25,227 nt of DNA from JBBRGG01 sp038240875 (GTDB lineage Bacteria > Planctomycetota > Phycisphaerae > Phycisphaerales > UBA1924): positions 1 to 25,227 of the forward strand of contig JBBRGG010000013.1 in NCBI GenBank assembly GCA_038240875.1, given 5' to 3'. Both the position numbers and the translations under genes were made by a program. Every line of letters starts with the position of its first letter. Within the stretch, counting starts at the first letter, position 1. Positions 15,991-23,275 of this stretch are shown in pieces. The notes below the pieces were generated by a model that saw only the letters and a list, made by a program, of their open reading frames with translations, was not told the origin of the DNA and made no database searches.

Positions 15991-16797
15991 ATGCCCAGAA
16001 CTCCAGCAATCCAGCCAACTCCAGCAATCCAGCCAATCCCGATACGCCAGCAATATCCTGTGCAGGTCGATCAAGACCTGACCAATGCCGGTCCAATCGC
16101 CGCTGCCAAAGCCTTTGGCGGCGCTATCGCCGCGTACGCCAAAACCCTCGAACCTCGCGCTCGTGCCGAGTTCCTTATGCGACTTGATACACGCCTCTAT
16201 TGGCTCCATGGCGAGTCCGCGATCGCTGCCAACGACGGCTTGCATCCAAAGCACCGCGTCATGAACTATCACGATTATTTCGTCAACGCGCTATCCTCCA
16301 ACGACACCGTCATTGACCTTGGTTGTGGCGTCGGAGCGCTCGCCGCTTCCATCGCTTCGCGCACCGGCGCAGCGGTCGTCGGAATGGACCTCTCACCAAC
16401 TAATCTAGACAAAGCACGCCTTCGTGCCGGCAAAGATGGCCTTGACTCGCGCCTCTCCTACATATTGGGCGACATCACCACCACCCGCGCCCCGGGCATC
16501 TTCTCCGCGATCATCCTGAGCAATGTTCTTGAACACCTCACCGATCGCGTCGCGCTCCTCAAATTGTGGCGCGAGTGGTACAACCCCTCCACCTTTCTGA
16601 TCCGTGTTCCTGCGCTCGACCGCGATTGGCGAGTGCCCTGGAAACAAGAACTCGGCGTCGAATGGCGTCTTGACGAAACCCACGAAACCGAATACTCCCG
16701 TTCCCAACTCCTCGCCGAGCTTGCTGATGCCGGTTTGTTTGCGCAAGACCTCATCGCAAATTGGGGCGAATACTGGCTTCGCGCTACACCTGTGTAA
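15991..16797 (+). CDS. Class I SAM-dependent methyltransferase
   Basis: The 268-aa product has motif I VIDLGCGVGALAAS from about residue 107, acidic loop VVGMDLSPTNLDKAR, and motif IV region ILSNVLEHLTD. After the Rossmann core comes IRVPALDRDWRVPWKQELGVEW ... HETEYSRSQLLAELADAGL, a segment seen in sugar- or glycan-associated methyltransferases, but the substrate cannot be named. The N-terminal 20 residues are a PAIQP repeat and not conserved. The frame opens at a TTG (15949); the ATG at 15991 is preferred. It is divergent from the efflux operon. Confidence 0.87.
   Translation: MPRTPAIQPTPAIQPIPIRQQYPVQVDQDLTNAGPIAAAKAFGGAIAAYAKTLEPRARAEFLMRLDTRLYWLHGESAIAANDGLHPKHRVMNYHDYFVNALSSNDTVIDLGCGVGALAASIASRTGAAVVGMDLSPTNLDKARLRAGKDGLDSRLSYILGDITTTRAPGIFSAIILSNVLEHLTDRVALLKLWREWYNPSTFLIRVPALDRDWRVPWKQELGVEWRLDETHETEYSRSQLLAELADAGLFAQDLIANWGEYWLRATPV
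16000..16035 (+). repeat. 18-bp perfect tandem repeat, 2 units
   Basis: Two identical copies of ACTCCAGCAATCCAGCCA encode TPAIQP twice at the methyltransferase N-terminus, immediately after the start region. Confidence 0.85.
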
Positions 16798-16854
16798 TCT
16801 CTGCCTGAATCCATCCACACATGTACTGCACACTCATCACATCGATCATGCAAC

Positions 16855-17973
16855 TTACTTGGGCGTGCTAGTTGCGGCGTCTACCTTCTCCGTCTGTGCC
16901 TTCTCGGTTTCTTTCATATTTGCTTGCTTCTTTTCGGCTTCTTTCTGGGCCAACTCTTTCTGTGCCGCCTTTGCTTCCTTTGCCTCTTTCTTCTGCGCAT
17001 CTTGCAACTGAGTGAAGGCAAAGAAGGTGATCACCGCAGGCACAAACGTCTTCTCGCCCGCGCGTCGAGCCACATCATCAAGCGACGTCGCACGCCCATC
17101 GCGTACGTCCTTGGTCAAGTCCACGATCACATTGTCAAAGACCTGAACAAGCCCGCCCCAGATCTCAAACTCATCCTTGCTCTTAGGCCAAAAACTGCTC
17201 ACGCCCGGAAAGTTTGTTGGCAACGCAAACGCCCATTGCCCCTTCTCTGTCTTCCGCATCGTCAGCCCAATGGGTGGCAGGATCGGCTTTTCTTCCCACA
17301 AAAGCGCTACGGAATCCTCCGTCAAATACACCGTCGTAAGCTGTGTTTCGCTGTCCTTCAGCCAGCCATATGGATCGGCGAAAAGGGTTTTGAGCAAGTC
17401 GTTAAAGAGTTGCTCGGTTTCTTGGCCAGGCCTACCACTGGGCCTACCGCCACGTGCTCCACCACCCTCTCCCGCATTCCGTCGCCTCATTCCCTGTTGA
17501 GGCCGGACCTGCGAAAAGAGCCGATTCACCATGCTCGCGCCCTTGCCATCCTTCGACGCGGCTTCCGCCCGCGCCTGCAAGTCAGCCACTTCCTTCGGGA
17601 ATTTTTCTTTGATCGAGTTTCCCAGCGTATCAAGGTTGCCCAGCATGATCCCCATCCGCCTCATCAACCTAGCCTCGTCTTGGTTCTGCGCATAAATCAA
17701 CTCGCCGACCCTTCGCCCATCCCCATTCTGCAACATCTTTCGTGCCGTGGCAATCGTTCCCTCAGGCGTGCTCCGGTCATACTCATCCGAGCATCCGCCA
17801 AGCCCAAACGAACCCATCGCCAGGCATACAACGACCATGGCCGTAGCCGCGAAGCGACCCCATGAGCCACTCGCACTACTCACATGACTCATATGACTCA
17901 CATGAATCACATGACTTCCACCACTGGCACCACCTCCACCACCCGTGCACTTCTCTCGTAGTTTCACCAACAT
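16855..17973 (-). CDS. Lipoprotein of unknown function
   Basis: The 372-aa product has a long N-region (Gly-rich, then a HVSHMSHV run), a hydrophobic segment (AATAMVVVCLAMGSFGL) and a lipobox LGGC with Cys61. The mature start DEYDRSTPEGTIATARKML resembles the short helical segments that follow planctomycete lipoboxes. The middle carries a Gly/Arg run (about GMRRRNAGEGGGARGG) and the end is a Lys/Glu/Ala helix (QKKEAKEAKAAQKELAQKE), probably coiled coil. No known domain recognised. The ATG at 17973 is chosen because GGAG lies 7 bases upstream; the frame opens at a GTG (18060) and has an ATG at 18033. It is convergent with the methyltransferase gene, 57 bases away. Confidence 0.75.
   Translation of the reverse strand: MLVKLREKCTGGGGGASGGSHVIHVSHMSHVSSASGSWGRFAATAMVVVCLAMGSFGLGGCSDEYDRSTPEGTIATARKMLQNGDGRRVGELIYAQNQDEARLMRRMGIMLGNLDTLGNSIKEKFPKEVADLQARAEAASKDGKGASMVNRLFSQVRPQQGMRRRNAGEGGGARGGRPSGRPGQETEQLFNDLLKTLFADPYGWLKDSETQLTTVYLTEDSVALLWEEKPILPPIGLTMRKTEKGQWAFALPTNFPGVSSFWPKSKDEFEIWGGLVQVFDNVIVDLTKDVRDGRATSLDDVARRAGEKTFVPAVITFFAFTQLQDAQKKEAKEAKAAQKELAQKEAEKKQANMKETEKAQTEKVDAATSTPK
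17881..17916 (-). repeat. 9-bp tandem repeat, 4 units, in the lipoprotein N-region
   Basis: Units on the + strand are CACATGACT, CATATGACT, CACATGAAT and CACATGACT. They encode the in-frame HVIHVSHMSHV run before the hydrophobic helix. The core CATGAC is shared with the repeat in the topoisomerase tail, perhaps by chance. Confidence 0.85.
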
Positions 17974-18104
17974 GGGCACACTCCTGCATCGCATACGCAG
18001 CAAACGCCTTGTACGCAATTTGACATCATCCATGCGATACCTACGCGAGCACAACGCCACGCGTTACCGGTTGCTTCTTGATCCGGTTGCCGATGTACCC
18101 GCCC

Positions 18105-18656
18105 TTACTGGCTCGTTCGGTCCACAATACGATACTGCTCGCGCTCGCCATGGCCACGCACGGGATAATCCTTACGCAAGGGGTGCCCCGGGTATTCTTC
18201 CCAGAGCAAAATCCGGCGAAGGTCGGGGTGATTGCGGAAGCGAATGCCATACATGTCAAAGATCTCGCGCTCCAGCCATTCAGCGCCAGCCCAAAGATCG
18301 CACACGCTCTCGACCACCAACGCCGGATCGTTCGCTACACCATCGGTTGGCATGCTCGGATCGATAAACGTCTTGACAAAGAACCGATCATCCCGGTCCA
18401 TCGCAATCAAGTTGTACACAATCGCAAATCGCCCGATGGTCTTGGCCGGATAATTGAGGTAATCAATCCCACCGATGTCGCTGAGAAACGTGTACCCACT
18501 CGCCGGGTCTGACTTCAAAAACACGAGCACCTCGTGCACATCGTTCGGCTCAACAATGACCGTGCTCTGCCCACGAAATTCTGTGCCACGAAACCGCTTG
18601 CCAGGAAACGCCGCTTTCAATGCCGCGAACGTAAGATGGTCGAGTTGAACGCTCAT
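18105..18656 (-). CDS. nuoC: NADH-quinone oxidoreductase subunit C (complex I 30-kDa subunit)
   Basis: The 183-aa product belongs to the peripheral arm of complex I, near the quinone site. The family signature is complete in the C-terminal half: WLEREIFDMYGIRFRNHPDL, then RRIL, and GHPLRKDYPVRGHGE. Length and N-terminal fold (HEVLVFLKSD, YTFLSDIGGIDY) are normal for a separate NuoC, not a NuoCD fusion. GGAG lies 5 bases before the ATG at 18656. No nuoA, nuoB or nuoD is beside it: upstream on the same strand is an unrelated unknown gene 154 bases away and downstream is a lipoprotein gene. The rest of the complex must be encoded elsewhere. Confidence 0.95.
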   Translation of the reverse strand: MSVQLDHLTFAALKAAFPGKRFRGTEFRGQSTVIVEPNDVHEVLVFLKSDPASGYTFLSDIGGIDYLNYPAKTIGRFAIVYNLIAMDRDDRFFVKTFIDPSMPTDGVANDPALVVESVCDLWAGAEWLEREIFDMYGIRFRNHPDLRRILLWEEYPGHPLRKDYPVRGHGEREQYRIVDRTSQ

Positions 18657-18810
18657 CGGTGCTCCATCGCCAAAGCTACTCAGCCTTGGGCGTGCTTCGA
18701 GTTATTGTCTAAAGTGCCTGTCGTGCATGAAATATAGGCTAAAGACGGGCTCTATGCACGTCACTGCCGTGCGCACAAAATACGTACACGCAATCAACCA
18801 AATCAAAATA

Positions 18811-19680
18811 TTACCCGCTGGTCACCAGCCCCACCTGCCCCGGCAGATCCGCATCAACCCCAAGAATCACCGGTAAATCCGACGGGCAACTCTCTTGATA
18901 CCACCGCAGCAACCCCAATCTTGTTAGATCTCCCTGTCCTAAAGCCACCGCTTTCGACGCGGAATCGCGCCATTGCGAATCGCTCCAACTGGAATCACCA
19001 AATTGTGACGTGCCTAATTCCGATTCTCCCACTCGCAATTCTCCAAGCCGAACATCGCTGAGTACCACCCCACAGCATGCTTCATGATTTCCCAAGATCG
19101 CGAGCATCCTTCTCACATGTTCTTCGGCGTCCTCCGCCATCCCTCGCGTCAACATCCCCACCGGATCCAACACAAACTTCCATGGATTCACCATAGAATC
19201 CTTATCCCGCTCCTTCAAAAATCGGCGAAGCGACGAAGGATCAGAAATCACGCCACCAATCCTTGGCCATACCGCTCGTAATCCAACACCCTTTCTCGCC
19301 ACGCCTTCGACCCGAGTCGATTCCGTTTCCTGCTGCTTCGCAAATGCCTCAACCAAACTCACAATCCGCGTATCGAGCCATTCCCACGCCTTTGGCCCCC
19401 ACGCCATCAAAGGCTCACTTTCCTCTGTGCCCGATCTGCATGAAGTCAAAAAGCACACGCCGCGATGCTCGAGCAATCGAGCCAATCCCCCGGCTTCAAA
19501 CGCGACATCCGCAAGCTCGTACGCCGCGAAAAAGCATTTAGGCGCGTTTCCACCGGTACCACCCTCGAGCTCTTCGACCACGATCGCAGGCAGCGCTGGC
19601 TGAACCAAAGCCGGCTTTGCTCCCTGGCTGCTAGGTTTAGCTTCACTGCCACGTTGAACTGAATACCGAGCCACATACAT
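18811..19680 (-). CDS. Hypothetical protein with a five-residue repeat near the C-terminus
   Basis: The 289-aa product has no domain I can name. The middle (GVGLRAVWPRIGGVISDPSS, then RFLKERDKDS and WKFVLDPVGML) has the feel of the later strands of a sugar-isomerase-like TIM barrel, which is only a suggestion. Near the C-terminus seven five-residue units run in a row with a hydrophobic residue at each fifth position. Before and after it are hydrophobic segments with PVILGVDADLPG at the end. AAGGAGG ends 4 bases before a GTG (19686) and 10 before the ATG (19680), so either may start the protein. nuoC follows 154 bases downstream on the same strand. Confidence 0.65.
   Translation of the reverse strand: MYVARYSVQRGSEAKPSSQGAKPALVQPALPAIVVEELEGGTGGNAPKCFFAAYELADVAFEAGGLARLLEHRGVCFLTSCRSGTEESEPLMAWGPKAWEWLDTRIVSLVEAFAKQQETESTRVEGVARKGVGLRAVWPRIGGVISDPSSLRRFLKERDKDSMVNPWKFVLDPVGMLTRGMAEDAEEHVRRMLAILGNHEACCGVVLSDVRLGELRVGESELGTSQFGDSSWSDSQWRDSASKAVALGQGDLTRLGLLRWYQESCPSDLPVILGVDADLPGQVGLVTSG
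18955..19059 (-). repeat. Pentad repeat, 7 units, coding
   Basis: Units read SDVRL, GELRV, GESEL, GTSQF, GDSSW, SDSQW, RDSAS. Six of seven end in a hydrophobic residue, five of seven have Asp or Glu second. The pattern recalls pentapeptide-repeat solenoids but is not their classic A(D/N)LxX. Confidence 0.5.
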
Positions 19681-19880
19681 CCGCACGCCGCCTCCTTGAA
19701 AATATGTTGCCGATGCAATCGTAGTGCAAATATGGCCTTCGTAGTAAATCCAGTCCCACGAACAAATTCCAAGTTACAAGAACGTATCCTCGAAAGAGCC
19801 GCCGCCAACGTCCTAAAGAGTTATTCGCTCATCGTGAGTGATCCGACTCGACGAAATCTGGTAACTGCGTGATGACCTTT

Positions 19881-20049
19881 GCCTTTCTTTAGGCTCGGGT
19901 ACCACGATACGTGGCTCCTGGGTGGAACCCGGACTTTCTCGGCATGGATGCCCCTTACCGCCGCTTTGTGTTGTCGCCGCAGTTCCATGGACGGAACTGT
20001 TCGTGCGTGGCGTCGATTTCATGCTCCTGAATTTCAGGAAAAGAAAGTC
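19881..20049 (+). ncRNA. Candidate structured RNA or 5' leader
   Basis: Within 170 bases of the divergent 19681-20083 gap I find: an enclosing pair CTTTCTTT (19883-19890) with AAAGAAAG (20040-20047); CCACG-ATA-CGTGG (19902-19914); TCC-GGGT-GGA-ACCC-GGA with one bulged T (19916-19933); GGCAT-GG-ATGCC (19941-19952); CAGTTCC-ATGGAC-GGAACTG (19980-19999), a perfect 7-bp stem; and TCCTGA-ATT-TCAGGA (20025-20039). It ends 24 bases before a near-perfect Shine-Dalgarno site. I cannot match it to a known RNA family. It could be a leader that controls the next gene or an independent small RNA. Confidence 0.45.
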
Positions 20050-20083
20050 GTCGGCATCCGCACCCAGGCAAGGAGGTCCTCGC

Positions 20084-20758
20084 ATGTTTCTTGAATTCTT
20101 CGTCAAACCTGCTGCCACGTCTCGCCTAACCCGCCACTTTACCCGCCCATTTACCAGCCCCTTCATGCACGCCTCGCGTCTGTTTCCACTTTGGCATACG
20201 TCCTCCACACATGCTGCCCATGCCGAACTCGTCGGCACGCCAGATGCCCGCGACCATGCACAACAGCACGCCGAGCTCGCGCCCAACATCTCTCGCTTCG
20301 ACGACCCCTTTGCACACGTGCACTCGATACAAACCAGCCAACGCACAAGCTCAGCCAAATCTGACCCATACCTTTCTGACTTCGCTTATGTCGCGTCAAA
20401 TCACGCGACTGATTTCGACGCCGACGATTCACTCGCAGGCATGCTTCTGTCCAATCACGAGTCCCCCAGATTAAACACCAAGCCACTTGATTCCTATTCA
20501 TTCGAGCGAACCCAATCTCGCCTACTCCCAGTTTCAAGTCCACTCCCAGTTTCAACGCCCCTCTCGCGTGGCCAAACCATCACCCGCATCCTCGAAGTAA
20601 ACCCCTCGGCGAGCTCCGATTATCTCATGCGATTCAACGACGCCCAACTCCGCGAATATCTCGACCACGTCGATACCGCCCTCGACACTCGCCGCCGTTC
20701 CATCGGTTGGCAACGTCGCGAGACAATCCCCGCGGTCGCTATGCGCGATAGCAACTAA
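20084..20758 (+). CDS. Hypothetical protein with conserved-looking C-terminal segment
   Basis: The 224-aa product starts MFLEFFVKPAATSRLTRHF. Residues 1 to about 150 are His/Ser/Thr-rich, low in hydrophobic runs and probably disordered. The C-terminal 55 residues (ITRILEVNPSASSDYLMRF, then DAQLREYLDHVDTAL and IGWQRRETIPAVAMRDS) look like a compact helical module. No named family recognised. The ATG at 20084 has AAGGAGGT six bases upstream, the best ribosome-binding site in the window, so the frame's earlier GTG (19922) is rejected. It is preceded by the hairpin-rich leader region and is divergent from the pentad-repeat gene. Confidence 0.7.
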   Translation: MFLEFFVKPAATSRLTRHFTRPFTSPFMHASRLFPLWHTSSTHAAHAELVGTPDARDHAQQHAELAPNISRFDDPFAHVHSIQTSQRTSSAKSDPYLSDFAYVASNHATDFDADDSLAGMLLSNHESPRLNTKPLDSYSFERTQSRLLPVSSPLPVSTPLSRGQTITRILEVNPSASSDYLMRFNDAQLREYLDHVDTALDTRRRSIGWQRRETIPAVAMRDSN

Positions 20759-20823
20759 ACCAATCCTCGGCACAACTCTTCATTCTGTAGAGTCCCGCAC
20801 AAAATGCCTACCCCTTTTCGTGG

Positions 20824-20842
20824 CACAGGCCTCCCGCCTGTG
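20824..20842. terminator. Hairpin after the hypothetical gene
   Basis: CACAGGC-CTCCC-GCCTGTG is a perfect 7-bp stem with a 5-base loop, 66 bases after the stop at 20758. No T-run follows, so it may be a dispersed intergenic palindrome rather than a terminator. Nothing else clear is seen in 20759-21035. Confidence 0.5.
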
Positions 20843-21035
20843 ACTACTCCTTCTACTTCTACATTCTGTGATATCCTCGCAGTGTCCAATACATACTAAA
20901 TACGACATGCTGTACATTCGTCGAAATTCGCATGATTTTCATGATTATTTTTGTGAATACGCGAGCGATACACTTGACTGTGCATATTGATTTCAAGTAA
21001 CTTAATGAAGCGATACCCGGGCGCTATACCCGAGA

Positions 21036-22133
21036 ATGGTCCATACAAGGAGCATCCCGGTGCGTATACGAACGAGTTGGTTGATATCGGCTGCCACGTT
21101 GGCTTTGTCGTGCATTCCTGTCGCCGCGCAGTCTCCGCGCGTCTCTGGCATGCGCATCGACTGGAACGTATGGAATTTCAAACCGATCTACGACGACTCA
21201 TCTGGCATGATTCGCGTTTCTGGCTTTCTTGCAATGGCCAAAGAAGGTACGGTTGCAGGCGACAATATCGTCGCCGTCTGGTATCTGCGGAACAACGATG
21301 GAACGTGGTCGAAAAAATCATGGCTGACCAGCGACGCTACCGAGGCAATCAAGAGTGTCAAGATCAGCATGGGTATCCCAGACTCGGAAGACAATAACTG
21401 GGAGGCAGGGCAAGACCTTCGAGTTCTTCCAACCGACGATCCTGAGTTGCCCAAAGACTACAGCAAAGGACTCTTGGCCGACGACCCACTTTACCCGATT
21501 CTCGCAACTTGCAACGATGCGGCGACACTCGTTTCCATGCTTGCTCAGATTGGATACAAAGCGGCCGACATCCATTTAGACAATACCTCAGGATGCTCAG
21601 CCGATTCGATACTCGATTCGATGGCAGTTGCGATCGAAGCCGGAATGGCGATCACCGTGATTGATGATGCGAGTTCCCAGGTACAGACCAAAGCAATGGC
21701 GACGGTCTTATCCGCAGTTACGGTGTGTGCTCAAGCTGCTCCTGCTACCTGCACGCCCGGCTTGACGGGATTGTGGGCGCTAGGTGCCATTAGCCCGCCC
21801 AGAGCGTGCTCGTGGTCCGTCACCGACAGTTGGACTACAGCGACTGGTGGCCGTGCTTACACGTGCAACTACACATACTGCTGCACATACACCAGATCAA
21901 GGTCCGCACCTGCAATCCGTTCAGATTGCAGCACGTACACATGCACACAGATTGAGATTCAGCGGGCTTGCTCGCCTGCCATCGTCTGTGGCCCGATCAA
22001 CGTTCCAACACCAACAGCACCTGCGGTCTGGGCTGCACCTTGTGGCACAACCCCGACCTGTTCTACACTCCCACCTGTTATTCCCGCCGCTCCTGTTATA
22101 TGGACTTGGCCCAACAACATCAACTGTCCATGA
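21036..22133 (+). CDS. Secreted Cys-rich protein (module gene A)
   Basis: The 365-aa product has a signal peptide (RTSWLISAATLALSCIPVAA, cleavage expected near residue 31) and is probably exported. The mature N-terminal 200 residues hold DWNVWNFKPIYDDSSGMIRVSGF, then VAVWYLRNNDGTWSKKSWL and a Ser/Ala-rich helical part. The last 110 residues are rich in Cys, Thr and Tyr (TCNYTYCCTYT, CSTYTCTQIEIQRACSP) and end Pro-rich. The even spread of Cys suggests disulfides in a surface protein. No named family recognised. The stop (TGA, 22131-22133) overlaps the ATG of the next gene as ATGA, so translation is probably coupled. A short homologous stretch recurs downstream. Confidence 0.75.
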   Translation: MVHTRSIPVRIRTSWLISAATLALSCIPVAAQSPRVSGMRIDWNVWNFKPIYDDSSGMIRVSGFLAMAKEGTVAGDNIVAVWYLRNNDGTWSKKSWLTSDATEAIKSVKISMGIPDSEDNNWEAGQDLRVLPTDDPELPKDYSKGLLADDPLYPILATCNDAATLVSMLAQIGYKAADIHLDNTSGCSADSILDSMAVAIEAGMAITVIDDASSQVQTKAMATVLSAVTVCAQAAPATCTPGLTGLWALGAISPPRACSWSVTDSWTTATGGRAYTCNYTYCCTYTRSRSAPAIRSDCSTYTCTQIEIQRACSPAIVCGPINVPTPTAPAVWAAPCGTTPTCSTLPPVIPAAPVIWTWPNNINCP

Positions 22134-22939
22134 AACACGATATTCGCCGAGTCAAATACTTTTTAATTATGTTCGCCGTGTACGCGGTGCTGGGTGCCGC
22201 GTGCTCGCTTTGCTTTGCTTTCTTGCGAAGTGCATTCATAGTAGGATTCGATTGGCCTATGCCATACACATTTGGGTATGGCAAGTCGCAAGCAGGTGGT
22301 GCTGTCTGGCATTGGAATAGGAGCACAAGCCTAGGCATGCACGCTTGCTCAACATACGTGATTGACGCAGCCGCTCCACGTATGATTATTTCGTCTACTG
22401 GTCCAATTGGTTGGTACGAAGGACCGGCCCCCTGGTGGTCGATAGCGGTAGAACAGCCATTCCCGGAGCCGCAATGGTTGGCTCAACCAGTTGGATCGTC
22501 GACCTCCCCTGGAACTTCCGTACTTGATACTGCATTCGGCTGGCCATTTCCGTGCATGAGCTACCGCATTCTTAACACCGGACGAAGACAAACAACCATA
22601 GAAATTGCATCGTTTGGTAGCGACCCCGATACTTTAATAATTGACCAGACGTTAATACTCGGATCCTATCGGTTTAGCGGTATTTGGAAGAGTCTCGGCT
22701 TGTATGACGGGTTCTGGCCCACACACATTCTTTGGCGCGGTCTCGCCGCCAATAGTCTTGCTCTTGGTCTTATCCTCGCGCTGCCGCAGGCGTGTTTCTT
22801 TATTGTACGAGAACGTAGGGCCGCAGTTCGCCGCCGGGCTATCAAATGCCCTTGGTGTGGTTACAACCGTACAGGCCTTCTACACCGAAGCCCGTGTCCA
22901 GAGTGTGGCGGAGTCGAACCAACGCGGCTGGCTACCTGA
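22130..22939 (+). CDS. Membrane protein with C-terminal zinc ribbon (module gene B)
   Basis: The 269-aa product has an N-terminal helix (FLIMFAVYAVLGAACSLCFAF), a large outside domain with many Trp and Pro (about 35-195), a second helix (GLAANSLALGLILALPQACFF), a basic stretch RERRAAVRRR and a zinc ribbon with Cys240, Cys243, Cys256 and Cys259 (CPWCGYNRTG ... CPECG). The basic stretch puts the ribbon in the cytoplasm. Proteins of this build, one domain outside between two helices and a CGY/CPECG tail, form families in planctomycetes with unknown role; this is from general knowledge. The ATG overlaps the stop of gene A. A longer frame from 21968 would overlap gene A by 160 bases and is rejected. 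Confidence 0.85.
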   Translation: MKHDIRRVKYFLIMFAVYAVLGAACSLCFAFLRSAFIVGFDWPMPYTFGYGKSQAGGAVWHWNRSTSLGMHACSTYVIDAAAPRMIISSTGPIGWYEGPAPWWSIAVEQPFPEPQWLAQPVGSSTSPGTSVLDTAFGWPFPCMSYRILNTGRRQTTIEIASFGSDPDTLIIDQTLILGSYRFSGIWKSLGLYDGFWPTHILWRGLAANSLALGLILALPQACFFIVRERRAAVRRRAIKCPWCGYNRTGLLHRSPCPECGGVEPTRLAT

Positions 22940-23228
22940 TTATGCTTGCGAGCAAACTGCTAGAGAAAGCGGGCAAGTCCAGTGCAAATGCAGCAGGTCA
23001 CGGACGTGGGGTCGCTGGGAAACAAGGTCGTGCTTCGTGTTCTTTACTTGCACTCGCTGGCACGAGATATATGAGGGCGAGGCGTGCTCGAATTATAGCC
23101 CATGTCCTGCTCCTCCTAGGGTTCCGCCAGCACCGTGTCCTCCGGCTCCCACATGCGCCGCGCCTCTCGGTCCGAACTTCCCGCCGCCGCCCCCCGGTCC
23201 GGTACCGTGCGGGACCAGTTACTATTGA
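22905..23228 (+). pseudogene. Shortened copy of the Cys-rich gene (A'), possible remnant
   Basis: About 107 residues in the frame that ends at 23226-23228. From ACEQTARESGQVQC on it has Cys spacing like the end of gene A: CFVFFTCTRWHEIYEGEACS against CSTYTCTQIEIQRACS, then a Pro-rich tail with CPAPP and CPPAPTC. No signal peptide or N-terminal domain is present, so it is a 5'-truncated duplicate. The start is uncertain: GTG at 22905 overlaps the end of gene B by 35 bases; the open frame itself reaches back to 22704. It may still be translated, because its stop overlaps a TTG that is in frame with B' (TTGA, 23225-23228). Confidence 0.45.
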
Positions 23229-23242
23229 ATGGACTTGTTCGC

Positions 23243-23272
23243 CCACTCCGCGCGGGGAACCTCGCGGAGTGG
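23243..23272 (+). promoter_or_regulatory. Hairpin hiding the ribosome-binding site of gene B'
   Basis: CCACTCCGCG (23243-23252) and CGCGGAGTGG (23263-23272) form a perfect 10-bp stem with a 10-base loop. The GGAG (23266-23269) that would serve the ATG at 23276 is inside the 3' arm. It should reduce initiation unless opened. Confidence 0.7.
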
Positions 23273-23275
23273 ATT

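Noticed and set aside
16924..17865. 313-codon + strand frame opposite the lipoprotein
   Set aside because: Composition is that of the reverse complement of Lys/Glu-rich sequence; the minus strand has a lipobox and a good ribosome-binding site.
20987..21397. 136-codon frame overlapping the start of gene A
   Set aside because: TTG start, Arg/His-rich shadow composition; the overlapping frame has a signal peptide.
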